60,755 bases of DNA from an uncultured Clostridia bacterium (GCA_944386285.1 CALXAM010000029.1:1-60755), one strand, 5' to 3'. Positions 25,123 through 34,551 are shown, counted from the stretch's first letter. A program made the numbers and translations. The notes: generated from the sequence alone by a model not told the origin.

Positions 25123-26517
25123 TTATTCAACAACTTTTTTATTGCACCATGCATTCCCACGGAATCGAATCCGGAATGCAATCGTTTTTACGAGCCATTC
25201 AAGGCCCATCGAAATCCATACGCCATAAATACCGAGTCCGCACCACATTGCCAAGGCATAACCTGCAAAGACACGCACCACCCACATACATACAAGCGAT
25301 GTAACGGAAGTATATGTCGCATCTCCGGCCGCGCGCAACGTATTCGGCATCACATTTGCCCCCGACCATACAAACGGCATGAATGCACAGCCAATCCACA
25401 TGACCTGATAAATTGTCGGAAGTGTTTCAGGCTGTGGTGCATATAGTGAAAGAAGCAATGGCATCAGCGGCATCAGAATCAGTACAGAAAGCGTACATAT
25501 CGTATTGCCGAGCCACTCCATCCGGCTGCCGTATCTTCTGGCAAGTTCCATTTCTCCCGCGCCGATACACTGACCGACAACCGTCAGCGAAACCGTGCTG
25601 ACCGCAAATCCACATGCATAAATCAAGCTGAACGCACTGCTGGCAATCGCATTTGCCGCCACAGCAATGCCGCCAAGCTGTACCAGATACGACTGAACGA
25701 TGATGTTGCCTCCGTTGTAAAACGCCTGCTCCATCGCAACCGGAACACCCATACGCGCAATAGTCACCATCAATTTCGGATTTACTTTCAAAATATCACG
25801 TAACCGAACCTGCATGATACCACGCTTTGTCATCAACAAATAGAGTGCAAACATTCCGCCCAAGAACCGTGCCACAATATAGGAGAGCACTGTTCCGAAA
25901 ATATCAAGATGTAAAATATTCAAAAACAGAATACTGAGCAGAAAATGAACCACATTGATCATAATCGTGAGCCACAAGCATGTTTTGGATGCGCCTACAC
26001 CACGTAAAGCGGCAAAAGACGCACTATAAAACGCAAACGGGATCATGGAAAGTCCCATACCGGAAAGAAACTCAACACATTTTTCTTTGACCGCCGCTTC
26101 CGCGGAGCCAAACAGCCATAAAATGATCGGCTCTGCAAAGAAAAAACAACAAAGTCCTACGACAAGCGCTACAATAAACGTAGCGAGTGTGGCCTGACCT
26201 GCAGCCTGACGCACTTTTTCCGGATCATTTTTACCCTTATACTGTGCAACGACAACCGTACCGCCAGACGCAACTGCACCAAATAACGCCATTGCTAAAA
26301 ATACAATGGGATTTACAAGGCTCACCGCCGAAACCGAATCCTGGCTCGACGCACTGACCATGGACACCGTCACCATACTGATAAAATAGACAAAAAACTG
26401 ATCAAGAATGACCGGTCCTAATATTTTAAAAAACTCTTTGCTTGTAAACATGGAACTTCCAAACTGACGTTCCAAAAAACCGCCAATTTTTTGTACCGCG
26501 GCATTCTGCTTTTTCAT
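25123..26517 (-). CDS. MATE family efflux transporter
   Basis: 464 residues with about 12 hydrophobic segments, inner membrane. MATE transporters export drugs or metabolites using a sodium or proton gradient. The two-fold repeat is visible, with PIVFLAMALFGAVASGGTVVVAQYKGKND in halves in the first part and AANAIASSAFSLIYACGFAVSTVSLTVVGQ-type sequence in the second. The ATG at 26517 is chosen because GAGGGG lies 8 bases before it; upstream in-frame ATGs at 26523 and 26556 are badly placed. Substrate unknown. Confidence 0.9.
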   Translation of the reverse strand: MKKQNAAVQKIGGFLERQFGSSMFTSKEFFKILGPVILDQFFVYFISMVTVSMVSASSQDSVSAVSLVNPIVFLAMALFGAVASGGTVVVAQYKGKNDPEKVRQAAGQATLATFIVALVVGLCCFFFAEPIILWLFGSAEAAVKEKCVEFLSGMGLSMIPFAFYSASFAALRGVGASKTCLWLTIMINVVHFLLSILFLNILHLDIFGTVLSYIVARFLGGMFALYLLMTKRGIMQVRLRDILKVNPKLMVTIARMGVPVAMEQAFYNGGNIIVQSYLVQLGGIAVAANAIASSAFSLIYACGFAVSTVSLTVVGQCIGAGEMELARRYGSRMEWLGNTICTLSVLILMPLMPLLLSLYAPQPETLPTIYQVMWIGCAFMPFVWSGANVMPNTLRAAGDATYTSVTSLVCMWVVRVFAGYALAMWCGLGIYGVWISMGLEWLVKTIAFRIRFRGNAWCNKKVVE

Positions 26518-26554
26518 ATCCATATCCCCTCTTTGATTGCCCTCTTTTAACTGC

Positions 26555-26583
26555 ATTATATCTGTTTTTTTTCAGGTTGTAAA
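26555..26583 (-). promoter_or_regulatory. Promoter of the MATE gene
   Basis: On the minus strand TTTACA (26578-26583), a 17-base spacer and TATAAT (26555-26560), about 38 bases before the start codon. Confidence 0.65.
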
Positions 26584-26622
26584 GAGGTTTTACTTTGGTC
26601 ATAAATGAATCTCTTAAAGGGA

Positions 26623-26650
26623 ACGTTTGCGGATTTTATTTCATAGGATA
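26623..26650 (+). promoter_or_regulatory. Sigma-K-like sporulation promoter of dpaA-dpaB
   Basis: AC (26623-26624), a 17-base spacer and CATAGGATA (26642-26650) fit the known sigma-K pattern AC-N16/17-CATANNNTA. The dpaA start is 43 bases downstream. In Bacillus the homologous spoVF operon is transcribed by sigma-K in the mother cell. Confidence 0.7.
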
Positions 26651-26693
26651 TTACGCCGTATTGCTGTTTTTGTATTAAAGGAGTGATGTACCT

Positions 26694-27575
26694 ATGAACA
26701 GCACCCGCATCCTCATTGCCGGGGGCGATCTGCGGCAAGCATATCTGGCAGATGTCCTCTGCCGCACTTGTGCGGTAGATACGATCGGTCTTGACAAAAT
26801 TCCAAATCCGCCCGGACCTTTGCCCGAAGCTTCACTTGCTGCACTCTCTGCCCCGGATTATCTTGTCCTTCCCGTTCCTGCCATGTCAGATGACACCTAC
26901 TTAAACACCCCATTTTCTGCAAAGCGTATCCCAATTGACGATGTGCTCGACTGCGCCTCTGCACAAACCGTCATCCTGGGCGGAAAAATCAGTGGCGCAC
27001 TCGCAGAAAAATTAAAACTCCGCAACCTCTCATTTATTGACTATATGGAATGGGAACCGCTTGCAATCAAAAACGCTTCCGTCACTGCAGAAGCTGCCGT
27101 TCAAATTGCAATGGAGGAGCTCCCTGTAACAATTGAAGACCTACCGGTACTAATTATCGGTTATGGGCGAATTGGAAGACTTTTGGTACGCAAATTTTCT
27201 GCACTCGGTGCATCGTGTATCGTGGCAGCCCGTTCCGCCGCCGCTCGTGCATGGAGCGAGACAGAAGGCGCATTTTCCTGTGATACTGCCGCCTTAATTG
27301 ATGGAATCGAACGCAGCCGACTCATTATCAACACTGTTCCGGTTTGCCTGCTCACAAAAGAAATTCTCGCGCATGCGAGGGAAGATTGCCTGCTGCTTGA
27401 TCTTGCCTCCAAGCCGGGTGGCATCGACCAAGCAGCAGCCGGTGCGTTTGGTCTGCGAACCATCTGGGCGCTGTCGCTTCCCGGAAAAGTTGCACCCGCA
27501 ACCGCAGCAGATATCTTGGCCAAAACTATTTTTGAAATTGATGCCGAGAGGAGGAACGGACATGGCACGCTGTAA
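26694..27575 (+). CDS. dpaA: Dipicolinate synthase subunit A
   Basis: 293 residues (also called SpoVFA). With DpaB it oxidises a dihydrodipicolinate-pathway intermediate to dipicolinic acid, the spore-core solute, in the mother cell. N-terminal RILIAGGDLRQAYLADVL; a second Rossmann motif VLIIGYGRIGRLLVRKF at about 151-167 for the dinucleotide; LLDLASKPGGID near the end, as in the D-isomer dehydrogenase-like fold of the family. AAAGGAG precedes the ATG. dpaB overlaps its end by 14 bases. The presence shows a spore-forming host. Confidence 0.95.
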   Translation: MNSTRILIAGGDLRQAYLADVLCRTCAVDTIGLDKIPNPPGPLPEASLAALSAPDYLVLPVPAMSDDTYLNTPFSAKRIPIDDVLDCASAQTVILGGKISGALAEKLKLRNLSFIDYMEWEPLAIKNASVTAEAAVQIAMEELPVTIEDLPVLIIGYGRIGRLLVRKFSALGASCIVAARSAAARAWSETEGAFSCDTAALIDGIERSRLIINTVPVCLLTKEILAHAREDCLLLDLASKPGGIDQAAAGAFGLRTIWALSLPGKVAPATAADILAKTIFEIDAERRNGHGTL

Positions 27576-28140
27576 ACTCGGATTTGCAATCACCGGATCG
27601 TTTTGCACCATTCGTCAAAATCTTGACTTAATGCGCACACTTGCCACAGAATATGATATTCTGCCTATTTTCTCGTATCATGCCGCCTCGCTTGACACTC
27701 GTTTTGGAAAAGCTGCCGATTTCTTAAAGGAAGCCGAAGAAATCGCCGGTAAAAAAGCAATTTGTACGATTCCCGAAGCGGAACCAATTGGGCCCAAACA
27801 TCTTACTGATCTCATGCTTGTTTCTCCCTGTACCGGAAATACCTTAGCAAAACTCGCACTTTCGATTACTGATACACCAGTCACCATGGCGGTTAAATCT
27901 CACTTACGCGGAAAAAAACCAGTCGTGATTGCAGTTGCCACAAACGATGCCATTGCCGGTTCTGCAAAGAATATTGGTGCGCTCACCAACTTAAAGCACT
28001 ATTTCTTTGTACCGCTAAGGCAGGATGATTACGAAAAAAAGCCGGCATCACTTGTTGCCGACTTTTCCCGTGTAAGCGAAACACTTTTAGCGGCAAGCAA
28101 ACATATGCAGGTGGAACCGCTGTTTTTGCCGCCGCTGTAA
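27562..28140 (+). CDS. dpaB: Dipicolinate synthase subunit B
   Basis: 192 residues (SpoVFB). Flavoprotein-like subunit (UbiX/LPAD fold) that partners DpaA. LGFAITGSFCTIRQ at the N-terminus is the family nucleotide-binding start; DLMLVSPCTGNTLAKLA and GKKPVVIAVATNDAI are further blocks. The longer in-frame ORF that begins at 27298 lies inside dpaA; the ATG at 27562 has GAGGAACGG just before it and gives the known N-terminus. The 14-base overlap with dpaA suggests translational coupling. Confidence 0.94.
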   Translation: MARCKLGFAITGSFCTIRQNLDLMRTLATEYDILPIFSYHAASLDTRFGKAADFLKEAEEIAGKKAICTIPEAEPIGPKHLTDLMLVSPCTGNTLAKLALSITDTPVTMAVKSHLRGKKPVVIAVATNDAIAGSAKNIGALTNLKHYFFVPLRQDDYEKKPASLVADFSRVSETLLAASKHMQVEPLFLPPL

Positions 28141-28156
28141 TAAATGTTTATAGAAA

Positions 28157-28181
28157 AAACGCCCGCGCTTCGCGGGCGTTT
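28157..28181. terminator. Bidirectional terminator between dpaB and acpP
   Basis: Perfect 11-bp GC-rich stem (28157-28167 with 28171-28181), CTT loop, A run to the left and T-rich sequence to the right. Confidence 0.9.
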
Positions 28182-28191
28182 CTTTTTGCTC

Positions 28192-28422
28192 TTATTCAGC
28201 GTTCTCTTCGATGTATTTGACAATATCACCGACAAGTTTGATGTTCTGGAGCTGCTCATCCGGAACCTCAACATCGAACTCTTCTTCAATTGACATAACG
28301 ATATCCGCAACATCCAGCGAATCTGCGCCCAGATCTTCTGTGATCGACGCTTCCATTGTAACTTTTTCTTCTTCTACATCAAGTTGGTCAACCAGAATCT
28401 CTTTGATTTTCTCAAAAACCAT
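28192..28422 (-). CDS. acpP: Acyl carrier protein
   Basis: 76 residues, acidic four-helix carrier of fatty-acid intermediates. The phosphopantetheine serine is S35 in [20 protein letters not shown] precedes the ATG. It is the last gene of the fab/acc cluster, 86 bases beyond accA, and has its own promoter and an upstream inverted repeat. In many Clostridia acpP sits near fabH at the front, so the end position is a local variation. Confidence 0.95.
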   Translation of the reverse strand: MVFEKIKEILVDQLDVEEEKVTMEASITEDLGADSLDVADIVMSIEEEFDVEVPDEQLQNIKLVGDIVKYIEENAE

Positions 28423-28443
28423 GAAACGTAACCTCCTTTATTT

Positions 28444-28473
28444 TTTATAGTGTTTATATCACACACAGGTCAA
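28444..28473 (-). promoter_or_regulatory. Promoter of acpP
   Basis: On the minus strand TTGACC (28468-28473), an 18-base spacer and TATAAA (28444-28449), 22 bases before the start codon. Confidence 0.6.
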
Positions 28474-28479
28474 ATACAC

Positions 28480-28494
28480 TGTATGTAACATACA
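28480..28494. promoter_or_regulatory. Inverted repeat upstream of the acpP promoter
   Basis: A perfect 7+1+7 inverted repeat, TGTATGT-A-ACATACA, lies six bases upstream of the acpP -35 box. It does not match the known FapR or FabT operators. The position would suit an activator or repressor of fatty-acid synthesis. Confidence 0.45.
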
Positions 28495-28508
28495 AACATT
28501 TGGAAAAA

Positions 28509-29315
28509 TTAAGCTTCTTCAAATTGCCCGATTTTTCTAAATTTATTATATCGACTGTCGAGCAGGATTGCAACCTCTTTTTTCATAATTTTTTGCAAAG
28601 CTCCATAAAGATACTCTGAAATATTCTCTGCCGTCTGCTGCGGGTTGTTATGTGCCCCGCCGGCAGGCTCTTCAATGGTTGCATCGCTTACACCAAGTTC
28701 GAGCAAATCTTCCGCTGTAATACGCAGGCGATCTGCTGCTTCTTTTTCACGCGAAGCATCTTTCCAGAGAATACTTGCAAATCCACGCGGCGAAATAACC
28801 GAATACACTGCATTTTCAAGCATTGCAAGCTCGTCACAAACGCCAAGAGCCAATGCGCCGCCCGATCCGCCTTCGCCTAATACAATCGAAATAATCGGCG
28901 TTTTTAGCCGTGAAAACTCAAGCAGATTGCGAGCAATCGCTTCGCCCTGACCGCGTTCCTCAGCTGCCACACCGCAGAATGCACCCGGTGTATCGATAAA
29001 GCAAACAACCGGACGTTTAAACTTCTCTGCCTGTTTTGCAAGGCGGAGCGCTTTTCGATATCCTTCCGGATGGGGCATTGCAAAGTTTGCCCGTTTATTT
29101 TCCTCTAAATTGCGGCCTTTCACCTGCGCAATGACTGTGATCGGAATCCCACGGAAGTTGGCAATACCGCCGATAATCGCATGGTCATCTCCATAAAGCC
29201 GGTCACCATGCATTTCACAAAACTCGTCAAACAGCATGGGAATATAATCATAAATTGTCGGTCGATCTTTGTGATGGATAATCTCAATCCGTTCTGAAGC
29301 AGGAAGTGTACTCAT
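28509..29315 (-). CDS. accA: Acetyl-CoA carboxylase carboxyltransferase subunit alpha
   Basis: 268 residues. With AccD it transfers CO2 from carboxybiotin to acetyl-CoA, making malonyl-CoA. The crotonase-like core shows PVVCFIDTPGAFCGVAAEERGQGEAIARNL in parts, GEGGSGGALALG and ENAVYSVISPRGFASILWKD. Shorter than the 315-320 of the E. coli protein because the N-terminal helix is reduced, as in other Clostridia. The ATG overlaps the accD stop by four bases (ATGA), and AAAGGAGG lies inside the accD end. Confidence 0.95.
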   Translation of the reverse strand: MSTLPASERIEIIHHKDRPTIYDYIPMLFDEFCEMHGDRLYGDDHAIIGGIANFRGIPITVIAQVKGRNLEENKRANFAMPHPEGYRKALRLAKQAEKFKRPVVCFIDTPGAFCGVAAEERGQGEAIARNLLEFSRLKTPIISIVLGEGGSGGALALGVCDELAMLENAVYSVISPRGFASILWKDASREKEAADRLRITAEDLLELGVSDATIEEPAGGAHNNPQQTAENISEYLYGALQKIMKKEVAILLDSRYNKFRKIGQFEEA

Positions 29316-30178
29316 CGATTAGCCTCCTTTGTATGCAGCCGAATTAAGCGCGATAACGTACGGCGAATGTTCTTACGTTCAACAATCATATCAACAAATC
29401 CATGCTCAAGCAGAAATTCAGCCGACTGAAAGTCGTCAGGCAAACGCTGCCGAATGGTATCTTCAATCACGCGGCGTCCCGCAAATCCAATCAACACTTT
29501 CGGCTCTGCAATAATGATATCTCCAAGAGATGCAAACGAAGCGGTTACACCGCCCGTCGTCGGATCTGTGAGTACTGTAATGTACAAAAGGCCTGCATCG
29601 CTATGACGTGCCACAGCAGCGGAAGTTTTCGCCATCTGCATCAAAGATACGATACCTTCCTGCATTCTGGCACCACCCGAAGCAGAAAATACAATGATCG
29701 GCAGACGTTTTTCCGTTGCACGTTCAAATGCACGCGCAAGTTTTTCACCGACAACACTGCCCATTGATGCCATCATAAAGTGCGAATCCATCACCGCAAT
29801 GACACAATGCTTATTGCGAATATTACACTCACCCGTTAAGATGGCATCGCGAAGTCCCGTTTTTTCCTGAAGTTGTGCAATCTTTTGTTCATACCCTTCA
29901 AAGTCAATCGGATTTTTGCTTGTCATGCTCGCATCATATTCGACAAACGTTCCTTTGTCAATCGTCATATCAAGCCGTTCTTTCGCGGTCAAACGCGAAT
30001 GATAACCGCAGTTTGAACAAACCTTTGCCGCACCGACAAAATCATCCATAAACATTGCGTTGCCGCAGCGCGGACACTGAAACAGCAAATCGCGCGGAAT
30101 ATTCACCTTGTTTTTCTTTTCCGCACGGGTATCGTTTTCCGCACGAAATTTTACTACCTTGAATAGATCTTCAAGCAA
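29312..30178 (-). CDS. accD: Acetyl-CoA carboxylase carboxyltransferase subunit beta
   Basis: 288 residues. Partner of AccA. The N-terminal zinc ribbon is C35/C38 and C54/C57 (CPRCGNAMFMDDF then CSNCGYH), and the acetyl-CoA-binding core includes VFSASGGARMQEGIVSLMQMAK-type sequence and DPTTGGVTASFASLGD. The start is TTG at 30178, 8 bases after AGGAGG; no ATG fits before the zinc ribbon. It overlaps accA by four bases and follows accC by 37. Confidence 0.95.
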   Translation of the reverse strand: MLEDLFKVVKFRAENDTRAEKKNKVNIPRDLLFQCPRCGNAMFMDDFVGAAKVCSNCGYHSRLTAKERLDMTIDKGTFVEYDASMTSKNPIDFEGYEQKIAQLQEKTGLRDAILTGECNIRNKHCVIAVMDSHFMMASMGSVVGEKLARAFERATEKRLPIIVFSASGGARMQEGIVSLMQMAKTSAAVARHSDAGLLYITVLTDPTTGGVTASFASLGDIIIAEPKVLIGFAGRRVIEDTIRQRLPDDFQSAEFLLEHGFVDMIVERKNIRRTLSRLIRLHTKEANR

Positions 30179-30215
30179 CCCGGTCGCCTCCTGTCAATCC
30201 GCACGGGTGTGCGTG

Positions 30216-31574
30216 TTATTGTTTGTCTGCTTTTGCTTTCAGCTTTCTGCCGAGATATCCGATATCATAGTTTGCCGAAGCAAAGTTCGGATCACGCAGC
30301 AAATCAAGCTGAAAATCAATATTTGTATCGACGCCCTCAACCAAAAATTCGGCAAGCGCCCATTTCATCTTGCTGATCGCCTCCTCGCGATTCGGCGCAT
30401 AGACAATCAGCTTTGCAATCATACTATCATAATATGGCGAAATCGTAAAGCCCTGATATACAGCGCTATCAATACGTACACCCGGGCCGCCCGGCATATG
30501 GAGCGCGGTGATTTTACCCGGAGACGGACGGAATCCAAATTCCGGATTCTCGGCATTGATGCGGCATTCGATCGAATGGCCGGTCAGATGCACGTCATCC
30601 TGTGTAAATGAAAGCGGTTCACCCGACGCAATGAGAATCTGCTGACGTACCAGATCAATGCCGGTCACCTGCTCAGTGATCGGATGCTCGACCTGAATAC
30701 GGGTGTTCATCTCCATAAAATAGAAGTTTCCATCCGCTGCAAGCAGAAATTCGATCGTTCCTGCGTTTTTATATCCACACGCTTTTGCCGCTTTGACAGC
30801 CGCTTCGCCCATCTTTGCGCGAAGCTCGGGCGTCATGATCGGACACGGTGATTCTTCGAGTACTTTTTGGTTTCTTCTCTGCATCGAGCAGTCACGCTCG
30901 CCCAAATGTACCACATTACCGTATCCGTCTGCCAGAATCTGAATTTCAACATGGCGCGGATTCACGATAAATTTTTCGATATACACCTCGTCGTTTGCAA
31001 AAAACGACAGTGCTTCCTGCTGTGCTTGGATCATGGACGGCTCGAGCTCTTCCTCACGATTTACAAGACGAATACCGCGTCCACCACCGCCAGCTGATGC
31101 TTTGATCATCACCGGATAACCGATTTCTGCGGCAATTTTCTTGGCTTCCTCAACGGTTTTAACGACACCGTCTGAGCCGGGAACAACTGGAACGCCTGCA
31201 TTTTTCATCGTCTGTTTGGCAGTTGCTTTGTCGCCCATCAAGTCCATCGATTCTGCACTCGGACCGATAAACGCCACACCGCACCGCTCACAGTTTCTTG
31301 CAAACGCCGAATTCTCCGACAAAAAACCGAATCCCGGATGCACAGCATTCGCACCTGTCAGCTCACATGCTGCCAAAATCGCTTTAACATTTAAGTAACT
31401 GTCCTTTGTGGCAGCGGGACCAATACAAATCGCCTCATCGGCAATCTGCGCATGTAATGCACCGCGGTCAGCCTCCGAAAACACTGCCACCGTACGCACG
31501 CCGAGTTCGCGGCAGGCGCGAATAATCCGAACCGCAATCTCGCCGCGATTCGCAATCAGAATTTTATCAAACAT
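30216..31574 (-). CDS. accC: Biotin carboxylase subunit of acetyl-CoA carboxylase
   Basis: 452 residues. Carboxylates the biotin on AccB using ATP and bicarbonate. KILIANRGEIAVRIIRA at the N-terminus, ATP-grasp loop IKASAGGGGRGIR (glycine-rich), MEMNTRIQVEHPITEQVTG near 290-305 with metal ligands and the catalytic arginine region. An ordinary, complete AccC and not a pyruvate-carboxylase fragment, given its length and acc neighbours. Gap of 15 bases to fabZ. Confidence 0.96.
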   Translation of the reverse strand: MFDKILIANRGEIAVRIIRACRELGVRTVAVFSEADRGALHAQIADEAICIGPAATKDSYLNVKAILAACELTGANAVHPGFGFLSENSAFARNCERCGVAFIGPSAESMDLMGDKATAKQTMKNAGVPVVPGSDGVVKTVEEAKKIAAEIGYPVMIKASAGGGGRGIRLVNREEELEPSMIQAQQEALSFFANDEVYIEKFIVNPRHVEIQILADGYGNVVHLGERDCSMQRRNQKVLEESPCPIMTPELRAKMGEAAVKAAKACGYKNAGTIEFLLAADGNFYFMEMNTRIQVEHPITEQVTGIDLVRQQILIASGEPLSFTQDDVHLTGHSIECRINAENPEFGFRPSPGKITALHMPGGPGVRIDSAVYQGFTISPYYDSMIAKLIVYAPNREEAISKMKWALAEFLVEGVDTNIDFQLDLLRDPNFASANYDIGYLGRKLKAKADKQ

Positions 31575-31589
31575 GGCAGCTCCCCCGCA

Positions 31590-32021
31590 TCACGCGCCAA
31601 TGGCAAACGTGATTTCACAGGTGACTGCACGTTTTCCGTCAACCGAAGCGGTTGCTTTGCCGACGCCGATGCTGCCACGTGTTTTGATGATTTCCACCTC
31701 AAGTGTCAGCGTGTCGCCCGGAACCACTTTTTTGCGGAATTTTGCTTTGTCGATGCCTGCAAAATATGCAATTTTACCTTTGTTCTCCGGCAGTGACAGT
31801 GCACACACAGCACCTGCCTGCGCAAGCATTTCCACTGTTAAAACACCCGGCTGCACTGGCTCCTGCGGAAAGTGTCCTTTAAACCAAAACTCATCCGGTT
31901 TTAAGTATTTTTTCGCTACAACGCGAACACCCGGCTCCATCTCAACGACCTCATCGATGAGCAAAAACGGATCGCGGTGCGGAATAATCTCCTTAATCTG
32001 CTCCTGATTCAACAATGCCAT
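31590..32021 (-). CDS. fabZ: 3-hydroxyacyl-ACP dehydratase FabZ
   Basis: 143 residues, hot-dog fold. Dehydrates 3-hydroxyacyl-ACP during chain elongation. Family blocks: [15 protein letters not shown] with the catalytic histidine, [20 protein letters not shown] with the glutamate-containing helix nearby, and [12 protein letters not shown]. The ATG at 32021 has AAGGAGG 8 bases upstream; the upstream in-frame start overlaps accB and is not used. Between accB and accC, the normal clostridial place. Confidence 0.95.
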   Translation of the reverse strand: MALLNQEQIKEIIPHRDPFLLIDEVVEMEPGVRVVAKKYLKPDEFWFKGHFPQEPVQPGVLTVEMLAQAGAVCALSLPENKGKIAYFAGIDKAKFRKKVVPGDTLTLEVEIIKTRGSIGVGKATASVDGKRAVTCEITFAIGA

Positions 32022-32034
32022 CGCACATTCCTCC

Positions 32035-32487
32035 TTATTCCACAATCAGAATCGGCTGATGGAATTCGACGCCCTGGCCGTCCTCCACCAAAATTTTTGT
32101 GACAACACCATCTACTTCACTGGTGACTTCGTTCATCAGTTTCATTGACTCGATAATAAACAAGACATCGCCTTTTTTAACTGTGTCGCCCACTTTGACA
32201 AATGGCTCTTTGTCCGGTGCCGGTTTTGAATAAAACGTACCAACAATCGGAGAAAGTACTGGCGTACCGGTCACTTCATCCTCCGCGGGTGCCGGTTGCT
32301 CCGGTGTGGGTACTGCCGAAACAAGAACAGGTGCTGCCTGTTCCGAAGCGGCGACAACAACCGGCTGTTTTCCTTCAATTTTCAACGAAAAACCTTCCTG
32401 CTGAATGCTCACTTTTTGAAGACCCAAACGGGATGCCTCTGCCATGAGCGCTTTGATCTCATCTACATTCAGTTTAAGCTCTGCCAT
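32035..32487 (-). CDS. accB: Biotin carboxyl carrier protein
   Basis: 150 residues. Carries biotin for acetyl-CoA carboxylase. N-terminal helix ([18 protein letters not shown]), a Pro/Ala-rich linker at about 47-75, and the C-terminal biotinyl domain with the biotin lysine K116 in [11 protein letters not shown] 32487 follows AAGGAG by 7 bases; the longer frame upstream overlaps fabF. The biotin ligase gene is not in this window. Confidence 0.95.
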   Translation of the reverse strand: MAELKLNVDEIKALMAEASRLGLQKVSIQQEGFSLKIEGKQPVVVAASEQAAPVLVSAVPTPEQPAPAEDEVTGTPVLSPIVGTFYSKPAPDKEPFVKVGDTVKKGDVLFIIESMKLMNEVTSEVDGVVTKILVEDGQGVEFHQPILIVE

Positions 32488-32500
32488 AGTGCCGCTCCTT

Positions 32501-33736
32501 TTAATCTTCATATTTTTTAAACAGCAAGCTTGCATTGTGCCCGCCGAATCCGAGTGAATTGGAGATCGCATAGTGAATCTCTTGTTCTCTTGCACCTTCG
32601 GTCACATAGTCAAGGTCACATTCCTCATCCGGTGTACGATAACCGATCGTTGCCGGAATGACACCTTCTTCAAGTGCTTTTGCACAGACAATCGCTTCGA
32701 TTGCACCTGCTGCACCCAACAGATGGCCGGTCATTGACTTCGTAGAGCTGACGGCCATTTTATATGCATGCTCGCCAAAAGCTGCTTTAATCGCTTTTGT
32801 TTCGTATTTATCGTTTAATCCAGTCGATGTGCCATGTGCGTTCACATAATCCACGCAATCAGTTGAAATACCAGCTTCTTCGCATGCAAGCTGCATTGCT
32901 TTTGCGGCACCCGCACCTTCCGGATCTGGGCTTGTCATATGATATGCATCGCCCGTTGCGCCATAGCCGACAACTTCCGCATAGATCTTTGCGCCTCTTG
33001 CCTTTGCATGCTCGAGTTCCTCAAGGACAAGGATCGCACCGCCTTCACCCATGACGAAGCCGTCGCGCTCTTTATCAAACGGAATCGATGCACGCGCCGG
33101 ATCAGATGCGTGACTGAGCGCTTTCATATTGTTAAAACCTGCCACAGCAAATTCAATAATTGCTGCTTCTGAACCACCTGTTACACAGGCATCCAAATAT
33201 CCGTGACGAATCGCATGAAATGCTTCGCCGATTGCATGGGATGAAGTTGCACATGCAGTAACCGGTGCATAATTGACACCCTTAAAGCCATATTTCATTG
33301 AAATACTGCCGGCTGCCATATTGATAATCATCATCGGCACAAAAAACACCGACACACGGCTGCCGCCTTTTTCCATGAATTTGCGGTATTCTGTTTCAAT
33401 CGAATGGAAACCGCCGATGCCGCTGCCGACGATGCAGCCGATGCGGAACGGATCGAGATCTTTAAATTCAGTACCGCAGTCTTTCACGGCTTCATCCGCT
33501 GCGACAAGTGCAAACTGATTGAAACGGTCAGTCCGACGCAATTCACGTTTGTCAAAATAGTTAAGCGGATCAAAGTTTTTTGCTTCCGCCGCTACTTTTA
33601 CATCATAATTTGACGTATCAAATCCCTCAATCAGGGAGATGCCGCTTTTCCCAGCTTTGATGTTTGCCCAAAACTCTTCCACAGTCAAACCGGTTGCACT
33701 GACTGTGCCCATTCCTGTAATGACTACTCTTCTCAT
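32501..33736 (-). CDS. fabF: 3-oxoacyl-ACP synthase II
   Basis: 411 residues. Condensing enzyme of elongation. Catalytic cysteine C162 in VTACATSSHAIGEA, and the two histidines in NAHGTSTGLNDKYE and SMTGHLLGAAGA. GGAGG lies 10 bases before the ATG at 33736 (MRRVVITGMG), which is the normal N-terminus. Gap of 33 bases to fabG and 13 to accB. Confidence 0.96.
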   Translation of the reverse strand: MRRVVITGMGTVSATGLTVEEFWANIKAGKSGISLIEGFDTSNYDVKVAAEAKNFDPLNYFDKRELRRTDRFNQFALVAADEAVKDCGTEFKDLDPFRIGCIVGSGIGGFHSIETEYRKFMEKGGSRVSVFFVPMMIINMAAGSISMKYGFKGVNYAPVTACATSSHAIGEAFHAIRHGYLDACVTGGSEAAIIEFAVAGFNNMKALSHASDPARASIPFDKERDGFVMGEGGAILVLEELEHAKARGAKIYAEVVGYGATGDAYHMTSPDPEGAGAAKAMQLACEEAGISTDCVDYVNAHGTSTGLNDKYETKAIKAAFGEHAYKMAVSSTKSMTGHLLGAAGAIEAIVCAKALEEGVIPATIGYRTPDEECDLDYVTEGAREQEIHYAISNSLGFGGHNASLLFKKYED

Positions 33737-33769
33737 TGCATTCAAACCTCCAGCCAAACTGCTGTTTTA

Positions 33770-34513
33770 TTACATCGGCATGCCGCCGTCGATGACAATA
33801 ACCTGTCCGGTAATATAGGAAGCATCCTCAGATACTAAGAACGATACAGCGCCTGCGATTTCCTCCGGCTGACCGAAACGGCGCAGCGGGATCTGCTCTT
33901 TGATTGCTTTTTTGTAAGCTTCATCAAGCACATCCGTCATCGGTGTCTGAATAAAGCCCGGTGCAACTGCATTGACGGTAATATTTCTCGGACCTAATTC
34001 TTTTGCAGCAGTCAGTGTCATACCAACAACACCTGCTTTTGATGCACTATAGTTCATCTGACCTGCATTGCCGTAAAGACCTGCAACGCTTGTGACGTTG
34101 ACAATGCGGCCGCTTCTCTGTTTCATCATCACCGGTGTGACGTGACGGATCATGTTAAACACGCCTTTGTAGTTGACACTTGCAACAATGTCAAACTGCT
34201 CTTCGCTCATACGGGCAATCAGACCGTCTTTTGTGATGCCTGCGTTATTGACAAGCACATCCACTGTACCAAACCGAGCTTTCACTGCTTTGACCATTTC
34301 TTCACATGCAGCAAAATCAGAAACGCTTGCAATAAAGCACTCTGCCTCAACCCCCAGCGCCTCACACGCTGCTTTGACCTCGAGACCGCCGTTTTCTACC
34401 TCTGCCTGCGAACGACAGTTTACTGCAATATTAAATCCGTCTGCTGCAAGCCGTTTTGCGATGCAGGCACCGATGCCCTGGGATGCACCTGTAATAAGCG
34501 CTGTTTTTCTCAT
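33770..34513 (-). CDS. fabG: 3-oxoacyl-ACP reductase FabG
   Basis: 247 residues, short-chain dehydrogenase using NADPH. Cofactor motif TGASQGIGACIAKRLA near the N-terminus, NNAGITKDGL, the active-site serine in VNVTSVAGLYGN, and YSASKAG with tyrosine and lysine. AGGAG lies 9 bases before the ATG at 34513. Its operon position between fabH and fabF supports FabG and not another dehydrogenase. Confidence 0.95.
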   Translation of the reverse strand: MRKTALITGASQGIGACIAKRLAADGFNIAVNCRSQAEVENGGLEVKAACEALGVEAECFIASVSDFAACEEMVKAVKARFGTVDVLVNNAGITKDGLIARMSEEQFDIVASVNYKGVFNMIRHVTPVMMKQRSGRIVNVTSVAGLYGNAGQMNYSASKAGVVGMTLTAAKELGPRNITVNAVAPGFIQTPMTDVLDEAYKKAIKEQIPLRRFGQPEEIAGAVSFLVSEDASYITGQVIVIDGGMPM

Positions 34514-34551
34514 CTTAAATCTCTCCTGTTCTTTGTTTATTTGCATTTCCT

